The notes beneath the pieces were generated by a model. The model had not been told where the DNA came from. It did not search any database and worked only from the letters and a program-made list of their open reading frames with translations. 64,000 nucleotides of DNA, taken from contig CAVZTR010000010.1 in NCBI GenBank assembly GCA_963778225.1, positions 1-64,000 on the forward strand, given 5' to 3'. A program made the position numbers and the translations under genes. Positions 28,090 through 37,047 of the stretch are shown here, piece after piece. Origin of the DNA: JAGVSR01 sp963778225 (GTDB lineage Bacteria; Pseudomonadota; Alphaproteobacteria; Rhizobiales; Hyphomicrobiaceae). Each line of letters opens with the position of its first letter. Position 1 is the first letter of the stretch.

Positions 28090-29391
28090 TCAGAGAGCGG
28101 CTTCAAGGGCGGCAAGCACATCGACCGTGCGCGCCAAGCCGGCGCCCCGGCCAAGGTCGCGCAATGGCAGTGACACGACGCTGTCGCAGCGTACAAGCTG
28201 TCCCTTGTGATCGATGCCGGGTGTGCCGACCGGAATATAGACGTCGGGCTCCTTTGCGAGCTTCAGGTCATGCGTGCCGAGCACAATCGTCGGGATGTCG
28301 GATACCGGCGGCGCGAGGCTGTCCGTGAAGCTCGAAAGCCAGACTAGACAGTCCGTTTGCTTCGACGCGATGAGTTTGGGAATGGCGTAGAGATCCGGAT
28401 CGTACTTCGGCGCGCCACTCTCGTAGCTGACGCGCAGCGGATAGCCCGACTGCCACGCGCACACTGAAGCGGCCGTGCTCGCCCCTTCGTTGCCGCCGAG
28501 CGACAGGCCGGCGAAGCGCTGGGTGACGTTCATATCTTTCACGAACTCGCAGATCTGATGCACCGTCAGATCGGCATTCGGGAAGTCGAGCCCGGGCGGC
28601 ACCCAGACGATCACGCCGTACTCCGCCGCGTGGCAGCGCGCGAGCAAGTCTTCGATTTGCGCCTTGGGCACGCCGGCGACCACGTCGGCCGGCAACGGCG
28701 CGCCCTTCTTTAAGGTGCGCAGAGCCGAGACGACCTCGCCGACCTGATCCATCGGGCAGTTGAGTGTGATGATGTCGCCCATGCGCGGGCCCGTGGCGGC
28801 CGACGTATCGTAGCCCTCACCGACGAACACGATCGTGCGCTTCGGCGCCGGGTCGGCAAACATCGACTTCTCGTTGCACACCACACGCTCGAAAAAGCGC
28901 GGATGGAACCTGTGCACGTCGCTTGCGATGATGAAAAGGTCTGCGCGATTGCGCGCTTCCGTCATCGTGGTCATGAAGTAGCCGCTGGTCTGCAGCACTT
29001 TGAAATTGCGTCCCTGGGCTTCGCTGAAGGCATGGTCGACGACGCCGCGCGCCTTGTCCGCGATCGACATGATCGCCCGCATGCCGTCCACATCCGTCGC
29101 AAGACCGCCAAATGCCGGCAGCCGGGCACCCTTGATCAGCGCCGCAGCCGCTGCGACCGCTTCATCGAGTGAAGCAGGTCTGCCCCCGATCCGCGGTTGC
29201 GCTTTGTTCAGAGGACGCTCGAACCCGGCCTTGGCCTTGTCGCAGCCGTTGCGCGTGACTTTCAGCGCCTGACCGCTGCGCGCGATCTCGAGGTCGTCGC
29301 AGCGCAATCCGCAGAACGGACACGTAACATGAGCATGAGTTTCGGAAGCGGACGCCGGTGCCGGCGAAGCACCCGCTTGGACAGCGGTCAT
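28090..29391 (-). CDS. fhcB: Formyltransferase/hydrolase complex subunit B
   Basis: A 433-residue protein from ATG 29391 (MTAVQAGASPAP); an in-frame ATG at 29451 would add 20 residues. It resembles formylmethanofuran dehydrogenase subunit B, with N-terminal CPFCGLRCDDLE and a molybdopterin-oxidoreductase-like fold (VDGMRAIMSIADKARG, GLSLGGNEGAST). In the bacterial complex this subunit is thought to have lost redox catalysis; that is family knowledge. It is the first gene of fhcBADC, divergent from the mxaD-like gene, so promoters for both lie in 29392-29610. Confidence 0.94.
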   Translation of the reverse strand: MTAVQAGASPAPASASETHAHVTCPFCGLRCDDLEIARSGQALKVTRNGCDKAKAGFERPLNKAQPRIGGRPASLDEAVAAAAALIKGARLPAFGGLATDVDGMRAIMSIADKARGVVDHAFSEAQGRNFKVLQTSGYFMTTMTEARNRADLFIIASDVHRFHPRFFERVVCNEKSMFADPAPKRTIVFVGEGYDTSAATGPRMGDIITLNCPMDQVGEVVSALRTLKKGAPLPADVVAGVPKAQIEDLLARCHAAEYGVIVWVPPGLDFPNADLTVHQICEFVKDMNVTQRFAGLSLGGNEGASTAASVCAWQSGYPLRVSYESGAPKYDPDLYAIPKLIASKQTDCLVWLSSFTDSLAPPVSDIPTIVLGTHDLKLAKEPDVYIPVGTPGIDHKGQLVRCDSVVSLPLRDLGRGAGLARTVDVLAALEAAL

Positions 29392-29610
29392 GGATTGGGG
29401 CTCGTTCTTTAGTTGGAGGCGCACAAAAGCATGGCACGTTGTCTGTGACAACAGCGATGGACAGACCCGGCGTTATCCATCAGGCGGCGAAAAAGCGCAG
29501 ATTGCCCAAGCGGGAACAGCACCCAATTGCGCTCACAATTGCCGCTCACTATTGTGCGCGCCCGCGGACCAACGTTGGACCGTAAAAAAATTAGCTCTGG
29601 AGGAGACTTG

Positions 29611-30141
29611 ATGGTGAGAGTGGTGGCATCCTTAATGGTGGCGCTGGCGGCGCTGCTGCCTGTGGCCGCCGAGGCGCATGGTCCCTCGCGCCAGAAGGTC
29701 GTTTCGAAGATAGAGATCAACGCACCGGTCGATAAGGTCTGGGCCGCGGTCGGCAACTTCCAGGACATGAGCTGGCATCCCGCAGTTGCGAAGACCGAAG
29801 GCACCGGCGGCAACGATGTTGGCGCAACCCGTAAGCTGACGCTCCAGTCCGGCGGCGTCATCAACGAAAAGCTGACGAAGTACTCCGCCGAGGAGCGCGG
29901 TCTCGCCTACGAGATCACCGATGTCGACGTGAAGGTGCTGCCCGTCACCAACTACAGCGCTCAGTTGAACGTCAGCGGCACGGCCGAAAAGACGATCGTC
30001 GAATGGCGCGCCGCCTTCTATCGCGGCTTCGTCAACAACGATCCTCCGCCGGAGTTGTCCGATGAAGCCGCCGTGAAAGCGGTGACCGACATCGTGCAGG
30101 GCGGCCTTGGCGCCTTGAAGAAGAAGTTTGAAGGCGGCTGA
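29611..30141 (+). CDS. MxaD-like secreted SRPBCC protein
   Basis: A 176-residue periplasmic protein from ATG 29611, which follows CTGGAGGAGACTTG. The signal peptide is VVASLMVALAALLPVAAEA. The mature part is a START/SRPBCC-type domain (KIEINAPVDKVWAAVGNFQDM, TLQSGGVINEKLTKY). The family includes MxaD, a small protein of methanol-oxidation clusters said to aid methanol dehydrogenase to cytochrome electron transfer. It starts a plus-strand run with the beta-propeller gene only a few bases downstream. Confidence 0.85.
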   Translation: MVRVVASLMVALAALLPVAAEAHGPSRQKVVSKIEINAPVDKVWAAVGNFQDMSWHPAVAKTEGTGGNDVGATRKLTLQSGGVINEKLTKYSAEERGLAYEITDVDVKVLPVTNYSAQLNVSGTAEKTIVEWRAAFYRGFVNNDPPPELSDEAAVKAVTDIVQGGLGALKKKFEGG

Positions 30142-30145
30142 ACAC

Positions 30146-31148
30146 GTGACGACAGCCCCTAGGATCGTCTGGACTGCCCGGCGCACCGCCGGGCAGTTCT
30201 TTTTTGCCTTGCTGTCGTTCGTGGCGATCGGCTTTTCCGGCTCCGCGCGGGCAGGGGAGGGGAGCGCGGCATCCGCCGCCTACGTCACCAATCAGATTGG
30301 CAACAGTCTTTCGGTCGTCGATCTGGCGACGGAGAAGCAGGTCGCCGAAATCGCGATCGGCGGCAAGCCGGCCGGTATTGCACTGTCGGCCGACGGCCGT
30401 ACCGCCTACGTGGCCGCGCCGGACGGCCGCGAAGTGATCGCAGTCGACACGGCGAGCCGGTCAGTCGTCAAGCGCGCCTCCGTTGGCAAAGGTCCGCTCG
30501 GCATCGCGGTCAATCCCAAAACTGGCGCCATCTACGTCGCGGACTGGTACGAACACCGGCTGTATGCCGTCGATCCCGCGACGCTTGCAGTCACCGCCAC
30601 TGTCGCCACCGGCCAATCGCCCTCCGGCGTCGCGGTCACCGCTGATGGCGCAACGATCCTCACCGCCGACCGCGACAGCAATCAGGTGTCCGTCATCGAC
30701 GCCGCCACCTTCAAAGTCCGAAGCACGATCGCAACGGGCGAACGTCCTTTCGGCGTCACCATCGACGAGGCCGCCGGACGCGCCTACACCGCCAACGTGG
30801 CCGCCAACACCGTCACGGTCATCGATCTGAAATCGCGCACGCGCCTCAGCGACGTTCCCGTAGGACTGAGGCCGTATGCGGTCGCCCGCGCTGCCAATCT
30901 GCTTTTCGTCACCAATCAGCACGACGAGTCGGTCTCGGTCATTGATGCTGTGACGCTGCAACCCGTGAAGACGACTCCGCGTCGGCGGCTTTCCCGAAGG
31001 CATCGAGGCGGACGCCACCGGGTCGACGATCTGGGTTGCGTGCTGGGACGCCAATACCCTCGAAAAGATCGACGTTGCCACCCTTGCCGTGACAGCCCGC
31101 ATCCCCGTCGGCGAAGGCCCCCGCGCCTTTGGCAAGTTCCTGCGCTGA
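30146..31148 (+). pseudogene. Periplasmic YVTN-type beta-propeller protein, one-base frameshift
   Basis: The protein has a signal peptide (FFALLSFVAIGFSGSARA) and repeated blade units such as AYVTNQIGNSLSVVDLATEK, GKPAGIALSADGRTAYVA and GQSPSGVAVTADG. After the unit ending AVTLQPVKT the frame is lost. Removing one C near 30979 restores RVGGFPEGIEADATGSTIWV to GEGPRAFGKFLR and a stop at 31148, about 333 residues. The start is uncertain: GTG 30146 or TTG 30128. It belongs to the PQQ-catabolism-associated propeller group. A second, intact propeller lies at 43276-44295. Confidence 0.8.
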
Positions 31149-31369
31149 GCGCTGCTCCCGCCTTCGCAGAACCCGCCGGATCAACCTTAAATCTTCGCAA
31201 CCTGAAGATTTTCCCCTGCCCGCGCCGCAGCCATTTGCTAATGGTCCGCTCAGGTCGGCGTCCTTCCGGATCGCCGAAACAAACATTGCCCCGCTGGGCT
31301 GGCGTGTCCTAAAAGACCGGCCGTCCAGAGCCCCGGAGGGCCTGCGGGGACCATTGGAGGAATTCGAGA

Positions 31370-32056
31370 ATGTTGCGCACCCTGCGTGGACTGGCCGTCG
31401 CGGCGTCCGTCGTTACCACTTTCGCACTTACACTCGCCGTGCCGGCTTCCGCCGAGCTGCCGCAGCCGGCCGACGTGATCTTCAACGCCCGCCATCTTGA
31501 CCTCGTCCCGAAGGGCACCGGCGTTGCCTACAAGTTCGAGCATGGCGTCACGGACGAGAAGCTTCTGGGCAAGGCGTTCACCGACGACATCAAGTTGAAC
31601 GTCAGCGACGTCACAGCCGATGGTCAGCGCGTTCTCGATGTCACCGTGTTCACGGGCGACCGCCAGCGTCCGACGCAAAACTACGACGGCCTCACCATCA
31701 ATCCGGTCTTCATCTGGTTCCTCGACAAGTGCGTCGAGAACCTCCGCACGGTTGCGGGTGGCAAGCAGCCCTACCTCAAGGGCCGCATGCGCGATGCTTT
31801 TGTCGACAAGGCCAAGATCGAGGAAGTGAAGCTCGAGTTCGGTGGCAAATCGGTAGCGGGCTACAAAGTGACGATCGAGCCCTTCGTCGATGATCCCAAC
31901 AAGCACAAGATGCAGGGCTTCGAGAACTCCAAGTTCACCTTCGTCTTGAGCAAGGACATCCCGGGCTACTTCTACGAATTCAACGCCGACATCTTCAGCA
32001 GCCAGGCCGGCACGGCAAAGATGATGGACAAGCTGATTCTTGTGGAGGCCAAGTGA
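31370..32056 (+). CDS. Secreted hypothetical protein of the methanol-oxidation island
   Basis: A 228-residue protein with a signal peptide (VVTTFALTLAVPASA, cleaved before ELPQPADV) and a beta-rich mature part (GVAYKFEHGVTDEKLLG, LDVTVFTGDRQRPTQNYDGL, FTFVLSKDIPGYFYEFNADI). No family name is certain. Its stop overlaps the start of the next gene (TGATG) and the two are surely cotranscribed. Position suggests a periplasmic accessory of quinoprotein function; that is inference. Confidence 0.7.
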   Translation: MLRTLRGLAVAASVVTTFALTLAVPASAELPQPADVIFNARHLDLVPKGTGVAYKFEHGVTDEKLLGKAFTDDIKLNVSDVTADGQRVLDVTVFTGDRQRPTQNYDGLTINPVFIWFLDKCVENLRTVAGGKQPYLKGRMRDAFVDKAKIEEVKLEFGGKSVAGYKVTIEPFVDDPNKHKMQGFENSKFTFVLSKDIPGYFYEFNADIFSSQAGTAKMMDKLILVEAK

Positions 32057-32418
32057 TGCGCAAAATCACGATCGCGGCGTCTGCCGCCATCGCGCTCTGC
32101 CTCGGCGTCGCAGGCGCCGTGGCGCAAGAACTCGATGCCGATGTCGCCAACGACTACCCGACCTTCAACCGCGCCGACTACGTCTTCGGCTGCATGCAGG
32201 TCAACGGCAATACGCGGCTTGCACTCGAGCGCTGCGCCTGTTCGATCGACGTGATCGCCAGCATCCTGCCGTTCAAGGAGTACGAACAGGCGGAGACGAT
32301 CATGTCCATCCGCCAGCGCGGTGGCGAGAGCGTCGCCCAGTTCAATCGGCCTGAGTCGGTGGCCATCGTCACCAAGCTCAAGCAGGCCCAGATCGAAGGC
32401 GAACTCCGCTGCTTCTGA
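32056..32418 (+). CDS. Small secreted Cys-rich hypothetical protein
   Basis: A 120-residue protein from ATG 32056, with GGAGG seven bases before it and the ATG sharing bases with the previous stop. A signal peptide (AASAAIALCLGVAGAVAQ) precedes a mature part with GCMQVNG, ERCACSID and a final RCF. The four Cys and the Tyr/Phe-rich YPTFNRADYVFGC segment suggest disulfides or a metal site. From memory, similar proteins accompany PQQ-dehydrogenase clusters. A strong bidirectional terminator follows. Confidence 0.7.
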   Translation: MRKITIAASAAIALCLGVAGAVAQELDADVANDYPTFNRADYVFGCMQVNGNTRLALERCACSIDVIASILPFKEYEQAETIMSIRQRGGESVAQFNRPESVAIVTKLKQAQIEGELRCF

Positions 32419-32440
32419 TCTGTTTCGTCGCTTCGAAATG

Positions 32441-32475
32441 AAAAGGGCGCCGTGCATCCACGGCGCCCTTTTTCG
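32441..32475. terminator. Bidirectional intrinsic terminator
   Basis: AAAAGGGCGCCGTG pairs with CACGGCGCCCTTTTT around CATC. A-run and T-run flank the stem, so it can stop both the plus-strand operon ending at 32418 and the minus-strand operon ending at 32500. Confidence 0.88.
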
Positions 32476-32499
32476 TTCTCGCAGTCACACGCGATCGCG

Positions 32500-33348
32500 T
32501 TACGAACCCTTCGGCCCGCCCCGCCCGGTGAATACCTTGCCCTCGGTGTCCGTCGCCGTCACATCGAGCGTTTCATCGCTGCCCGCCGCATAAGTGAAGC
32601 GGAAGTTCGGATCTTCCGAAATCGAGATGCCGCCCGTCATCTTGAACACGACATCGGCCCCGCGCTTCACCTCGATCTCACGCACGAACCGCGCCGGAAT
32701 GTAGAAGCCCGTTGCCTGGTTCAACTGCAGCCCCGAATACTGCGGATGCTTGATCATCAGCTGACCCTGGCGCAGCTGCGGCGCTCCCTCGACGCTGCCG
32801 AGCGCGCGCACGATCATCCGGCCGGCGTCGGCAAGTGCGGCATCCGTATCCTTCAGCGCCGGCGCCGAACACCCGCCCGCTGCCTTCACGAACTTCGTCG
32901 CCATGTGCAGCGCCCCGTCATCCGTCTCAACGACGGCACGAATGTTCGAATACATATCGACCCGCACGCGCGTGGACAGCACCCGCTCGCCATCGCCCGC
33001 CGCCGGACCATAGGCGAACTCCGCGACGACCGGCGCCGGGTTCTTGTCCACGATGAGCGTCAGCTTCTTCACACGCCCGGAAGCCGACGCCGGGATGCGC
33101 ACCGTCAGCGGCACCAGCGCCGCATCGTCCGCGCGCACGGGCGCTTCCAGCGTGACGACGGACGCGTTCTCCTGCGCCACCTTCGTCCCGAACACATCCT
33201 TCTGCAGCGCCGGCCAGACGTCGGCCTCGAGCAGCGCGTTGCCATTTACGGCCTCTGCAGCTTGCGCCTGTAGGCCACCGGCCACCGCGCCCAAGGCGAG
33301 TGCGGCGGCTGCAAGAGCGCCTTTCAACGTCATCAGCTTGGCTTGCAT
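32500..33348 (-). CDS. Quinoprotein dehydrogenase-associated SoxYZ-like carrier
   Basis: A 282-residue periplasmic protein with a signal peptide (LAAAALALGAVAGGLQAQA). The N-terminal half is SoxY-like, ending in a carrier-type Cys (VKAAGGCSAPAL near residue 160) comparable with the GGCG swinging arm of SoxY. The C-terminal half is SoxZ-like (IPARFVREIEVKRGADVVF, TDTEGKVF). This fused form is known from PQQ-dehydrogenase clusters and not from sulfur oxidation. What it carries is unknown. The metallohydrolase gene lies upstream on the same strand. Confidence 0.88.
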   Translation of the reverse strand: MQAKLMTLKGALAAAALALGAVAGGLQAQAAEAVNGNALLEADVWPALQKDVFGTKVAQENASVVTLEAPVRADDAALVPLTVRIPASASGRVKKLTLIVDKNPAPVVAEFAYGPAAGDGERVLSTRVRVDMYSNIRAVVETDDGALHMATKFVKAAGGCSAPALKDTDAALADAGRMIVRALGSVEGAPQLRQGQLMIKHPQYSGLQLNQATGFYIPARFVREIEVKRGADVVFKMTGGISISEDPNFRFTYAAGSDETLDVTATDTEGKVFTGRGGPKGS

Positions 33349-33441
33349 CTCTCGTGTTCTCCGGGTTTCGTTTTTTGTCGTGTCTGCTCGTGTCGTGGCG
33401 CGGTCATTGAGCCACTGGCTTTGGCTGACCGCGCGCAGGTC

Positions 33442-34383
33442 TCACTCCCATTCGAGTTCCGCAAACGCCGCCGAAACATTGCGCTTATGATACTCCTCGA
33501 ACAATAGCCATGCACCTTTTTCCGATGAACCAGCACTTTCGGTCGCCTCCGCCAGCGTCTTGCCCTGGGCGATCATGGCCCGAACATCGGTGGCAACCGT
33601 CGTAAGATACCGCTGCAGTGGCGTCGCCGCGTCAGCCCAAGCGAGCGCCTGTGGACCATGCCCCGGCACCACGCGAACCGGCGGCGCCTGTCCAATGCGA
33701 TCGAGCAGCGCCATCCAGCCCTTGATCGATCCATCGATGGTCGGAATGTGCTCCACGAACAGCAGGTCGCCCATGAAAACCGTGCCCGTCGTGCTGTCCG
33801 TGACCGTCAAATCGTTGTCCGTGTGAGCCGTCGGCCGGGCAATCAGCTCCAGCGTCCGCCCCCCCAGATCGAGCGTCTGCGTGCCCTCGACGGTCAAGGA
33901 CGGCGCGATGATCTTGGTGCCTTCAAATGCCTCTGGGCCAAGCAGATCCTTGTTGATCGCCAAATAGCGTTCGGCCCGCGCTGTCAGTCCGCGCGCAAGC
34001 TTGTGATGGCCGACGAAGACAGTGCCGTCCGCTTCAAAAGCGACATTTCCGAACACGTGATCGGGGTGCATGTGGGTATTGATCACGTAGCGGATCGGCT
34101 TGTCTGTGATCGAGGTCACAGCGGCCCGAAGCTCCCGCCCAACCTGCGGGCTGCCGCCGGTATCGATCACCGCCACGGCCTCTTGCCCGACCACAAAACC
34201 CGGGTTCGAGATGTCGCCCCGGTTCTGGGGGGTGAACACGGCATGCTGCCCGCGGTGCACGAAGACGCCGGGCGCCACTTCGATCACGAACCCGCCTGTT
34301 GCACCCACCGGCAGCACCCGCAGAACCGGCAATGCGCATGCGGCCAGACCACCTGCAAGGCACGTCCGGCGATCGATCGTCAT
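33442..34383 (-). CDS. Quinoprotein relay system metallo-beta-lactamase-fold hydrolase
   Basis: A 313-residue secreted protein. The start MTIDRRTCLAGGLAACALPV resembles a Tat/Sec signal with one Arg pair. The MBL motif NTHMHPDHVFGN near residue 105 supplies zinc ligands; further ligands lie in PTAHTDNDLTV, FMGDLLFVEHIP and VPGHGPQ. Such enzymes sit beside SoxYZ-like carriers in quinoprotein clusters and might act on a thiol adduct held by the carrier. That reaction is inference. It begins the minus-strand pair and is divergent from xoxF. Confidence 0.88.
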   Translation of the reverse strand: MTIDRRTCLAGGLAACALPVLRVLPVGATGGFVIEVAPGVFVHRGQHAVFTPQNRGDISNPGFVVGQEAVAVIDTGGSPQVGRELRAAVTSITDKPIRYVINTHMHPDHVFGNVAFEADGTVFVGHHKLARGLTARAERYLAINKDLLGPEAFEGTKIIAPSLTVEGTQTLDLGGRTLELIARPTAHTDNDLTVTDSTTGTVFMGDLLFVEHIPTIDGSIKGWMALLDRIGQAPPVRVVPGHGPQALAWADAATPLQRYLTTVATDVRAMIAQGKTLAEATESAGSSEKGAWLLFEEYHKRNVSAAFAELEWE

Positions 34384-34948
34384 GATTTTCCAACCTCTTA
34401 CAGGGCCACCGGGACGTGAAACGATGCCACCAGCGCCAAGTTTGCGGGTGGCAATGAACTATATAGGTCGCCGGATATCATACCAAAAGGGGCCAACCTA
34501 CTGATATATCGACCCGATCGGCACATTGCCCATTGGGAAATGCTTCACAAAGTCAAACGAGTTAACATTGAGGGGCCAAATATTTTTCACATTCCGACTT
34601 TGAAAGCAATACACCAAACGGCTGCGGCAGGTCGTGTTCAACTTGGCGTGCGCTGCACAAACGGGCAGGAAAATCTCCCAAGGCGCTGAAAATAAAGCAG
34701 AACAGCCGCGCTTTCTGAGGTTTTCAAAAGTGTTGCAAAAAAAATGACCTCACGGATCGTCTTGCAGTCCTCACGAGAAAGTGTCTAGATGCCGCGCGGT
34801 GATGAGACCCGGGGGCGGCGTTCGGAGGAGCGCTTCCCACCTGAGCTGGAACCGGAAAGGGGACAAAAGCCCCATTCGGCAGCCGGCCCGGAAAAATCCG
34901 TGGCTGATCATTTTGCAAGCGTGGCAAGAACCTCAAGGAGGAAGCGCG
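34384..34948. other. Long upstream region of xoxF
   Basis: 565 bases between the divergent metallohydrolase gene and xoxF, with no supportable gene. The left part (34450-34800) is AT-rich relative to the island, the right part (34800-34930) GC-rich with short inverted repeats such as GGGGACAAAAGCCCC at 34858-34872. It probably holds the divergent promoters, operators for xoxF control and an untranslated leader. No promoter boxes can be named with confidence. Confidence 0.45.
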
Positions 34949-36769
34949 ATGCGCAAAAGTGCACTCGCTATTGGCCTGCTCGCTTCGGCGGCGGCGTCGC
35001 CAGTGTTGGCGAACGACGACGTTAAGAAGGCGATTGCTGACCCCAACAACTGGGCGATGCAGCAGGGCAACTATGAAGGCTGGCGTTATTCACGTCTCGA
35101 CCAGATCAACACGTCGAACGTCAAGGACCTTAAGGTTGCTTGGCAGTTCTCGACCGGCGTTCTGCGCGGTCACGAGGGCTCGCCGCTGGTGATCGGCAAG
35201 GAAATGTACCTGCATTCGGCATTCCCGAACAAGGTCTTCAAGCTCAGCCTCGAGAACCCGGTTGAGCCCAAGATCCTCTGGAAGTACGAGCCCAAGCAGG
35301 ATCCGTCGGTCATCCCCGTGATGTGCTGCGACACCGTCAACCGCGGTCCGCAGGTCGCTGGCAACATCTTGATCATGGGTCTCGCTGACACCACGATCGT
35401 TGCTCTCGACACGGCAACGGGCAAAGAAAAGTGGAAGCAGGTCAACGGCGATCCCAAGAAGGGTGAAACCTACACCGGCAACCTGCTGATCGCCAACGAC
35501 AAGGTGGTCATGGGTACTTCGGGCGCTGAGTTCGGCGTTCGCTGCCACGTGACGGCCTACTCGCTCGCCGACGGCAAGAAGCTGTGGCGCGCCTACTCGA
35601 TGGGCCCGGATTCCGACATCCTCGTCGATCCGGAAAAGACCATGTCGCTCGGCAAGCCGGTCGGCAAGGACTCGTCTCTCAAGACGTGGACTGGCGACCA
35701 GTGGAAGATCGGTGGCGGTTCGACCTGGGGCTTCTATTCGTATGACCCCGAAGTCAACCTGATCTACTACGGCACGGGCAACCCCTCGACCTGGAACCCG
35801 GCACAGCGCGCCGGACCGGACGGCAAGCGCATTGACCAGAAGTGGTCGATGACGATTTTCGCCCGTAACATGGACACTGGCGTGGCCGCCTGGGCATACC
35901 AGATGACCCCGTTCGACGAGTGGGACTATGACGGCGTTAACGAGTCGATCCTCACCACGCAGAAGATCGGTGGCGCTGACCGTAAGGTTCTGACCCACTT
36001 CGACCGTAACGGCTTCGGCTACACGATCGATCGCCTCACCGGCGAGCCGCTCGTCGCTCAGCCTTACGACGAAGATCTGAACTGGTCGTCGGGCGTTGAC
36101 CTCGACAAGTCTTCGCCGACCTACGGTCGTCCGAAGGTTCTCGACTCCAAGTCGACGTTCGTTCAGGGCGCTGACGTGAACACGAAGAACATCTGCCCCG
36201 CTGCCCTTGGCTTCAAGGACCAGCAGCCGGCTGCGTACTCTCCGCAGACGAACCTGTTCTACATTCCCGTCAACAACGTGTGCATGGACTACGAACCCTT
36301 CAAGGTTTCGTACACGCCTGGTCAGCCCTACGTGGGCGCCACGCTCTCCATGTTCCCGCCTGAAGGCAAGACCAACACGGGTCACTTCACGATCTGGGAT
36401 GGCGCTGCTGGCAAGATCGTTCACCAGCATGACGAGCCCTTCTCGGTCTGGTCTGGCGTCATGACGACCGCTGGCGGCCTCGCCTGCCACGGTACGCTTG
36501 ACGGCTACCTGAAGTGCCGCGATGCGAAGGATGGCAAGGAGCTGTACAAGCACCGTCTGCCGTCTGGCTCGATCGGTAACGTGTTCAGCTACGCCATCGA
36601 TGGCAAGCAGTACATCGGCCTCTACTCGGGCGTCGGTGGCTGGGCTGGCATCGGTCTCGCCGCTGGTCTCGACAAGCCGACGGATGGTCTGGGCGCAGTC
36701 GGCAACTACGCCGGTCTGAAGTCCTACACCGACCTCGGTGGCACGCTCACGGTCTACTCGCTGCCCTAA
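34949..36769 (+). CDS. xoxF: Lanthanide-dependent PQQ methanol dehydrogenase XoxF
   Basis: A 606-residue quinoprotein from ATG 34949 with a strong AAGGAGGAAG site. The signal peptide is cut near SPVLA-NDD at residue 21. It is an eight-bladed propeller enzyme that oxidises methanol (and often formaldehyde) in the periplasm, passing electrons to cytochrome c. The adjacent Cys126-Cys127 (VMCCDTV) form the ring disulfide. The lanthanide signature is DEWDYDGVN: Asp326 is catalytic and Asp328 is the extra ligand that MxaF-type enzymes lack. Glu194 and Asn278 complete the site. It resembles the XoxF5 clade. xoxG-type genes and xoxJ follow; a terminator after it may attenuate them. Confidence 0.97.
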   Translation: MRKSALAIGLLASAAASPVLANDDVKKAIADPNNWAMQQGNYEGWRYSRLDQINTSNVKDLKVAWQFSTGVLRGHEGSPLVIGKEMYLHSAFPNKVFKLSLENPVEPKILWKYEPKQDPSVIPVMCCDTVNRGPQVAGNILIMGLADTTIVALDTATGKEKWKQVNGDPKKGETYTGNLLIANDKVVMGTSGAEFGVRCHVTAYSLADGKKLWRAYSMGPDSDILVDPEKTMSLGKPVGKDSSLKTWTGDQWKIGGGSTWGFYSYDPEVNLIYYGTGNPSTWNPAQRAGPDGKRIDQKWSMTIFARNMDTGVAAWAYQMTPFDEWDYDGVNESILTTQKIGGADRKVLTHFDRNGFGYTIDRLTGEPLVAQPYDEDLNWSSGVDLDKSSPTYGRPKVLDSKSTFVQGADVNTKNICPAALGFKDQQPAAYSPQTNLFYIPVNNVCMDYEPFKVSYTPGQPYVGATLSMFPPEGKTNTGHFTIWDGAAGKIVHQHDEPFSVWSGVMTTAGGLACHGTLDGYLKCRDAKDGKELYKHRLPSGSIGNVFSYAIDGKQYIGLYSGVGGWAGIGLAAGLDKPTDGLGAVGNYAGLKSYTDLGGTLTVYSLP

Positions 36770-36795
36770 TCGGTAGTCAGTCGACTTGAATAAGG

Positions 36796-36826
36796 GGCCG
36801 GCGCGGGAACACCGCGCCGGCCTTCT
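36796..36826 (+). terminator. Intrinsic terminator or attenuator after xoxF
   Basis: GGCCGGCGCGG and CCGCGCCGGCC form an 11-bp stem with loop GAACA, followed by TTCTT. It lies 27 bases after the xoxF stop and would make xoxF mRNA more abundant than the cytochrome mRNAs. Confidence 0.75.
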
Positions 36827-37047
36827 TCATAAGGGCGGCACGATTGTCGTCTGGTGAAGTCTCCGTGCGTATTGTCGCACTGATTGCAAAATGCCGCATC
36901 GGCACTGGAGTGCCTAATATCAGCCGATGTATCAGTTGCGCCGACCCTGATGTCACAAGGGTGCTGCAACAAGATCTCTCTGAGAGCCCGAGCACGACAC
37001 CGGCCCGTCTCAGAGTTTCACAACCGATCGGTTTCGATCGAAAAAGA

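Noticed and set aside
32500..33348. SoxYZ-like gene as evidence for sulfur oxidation
   Set aside because: No soxA, X, B or C genes are present; the fused form beside an MBL hydrolase is the quinoprotein-associated type.
35090..36553. 487-codon minus-strand open frame opposite xoxF
   Set aside because: It is the antisense of a highly biased coding sequence; xoxF itself is certain.
36844..37047. Possible 68-residue N-terminal extension of the first cytochrome
   Set aside because: The extension precedes a clear signal peptide and lies in the intergenic gap after a terminator, so the start at 37048 is preferred.
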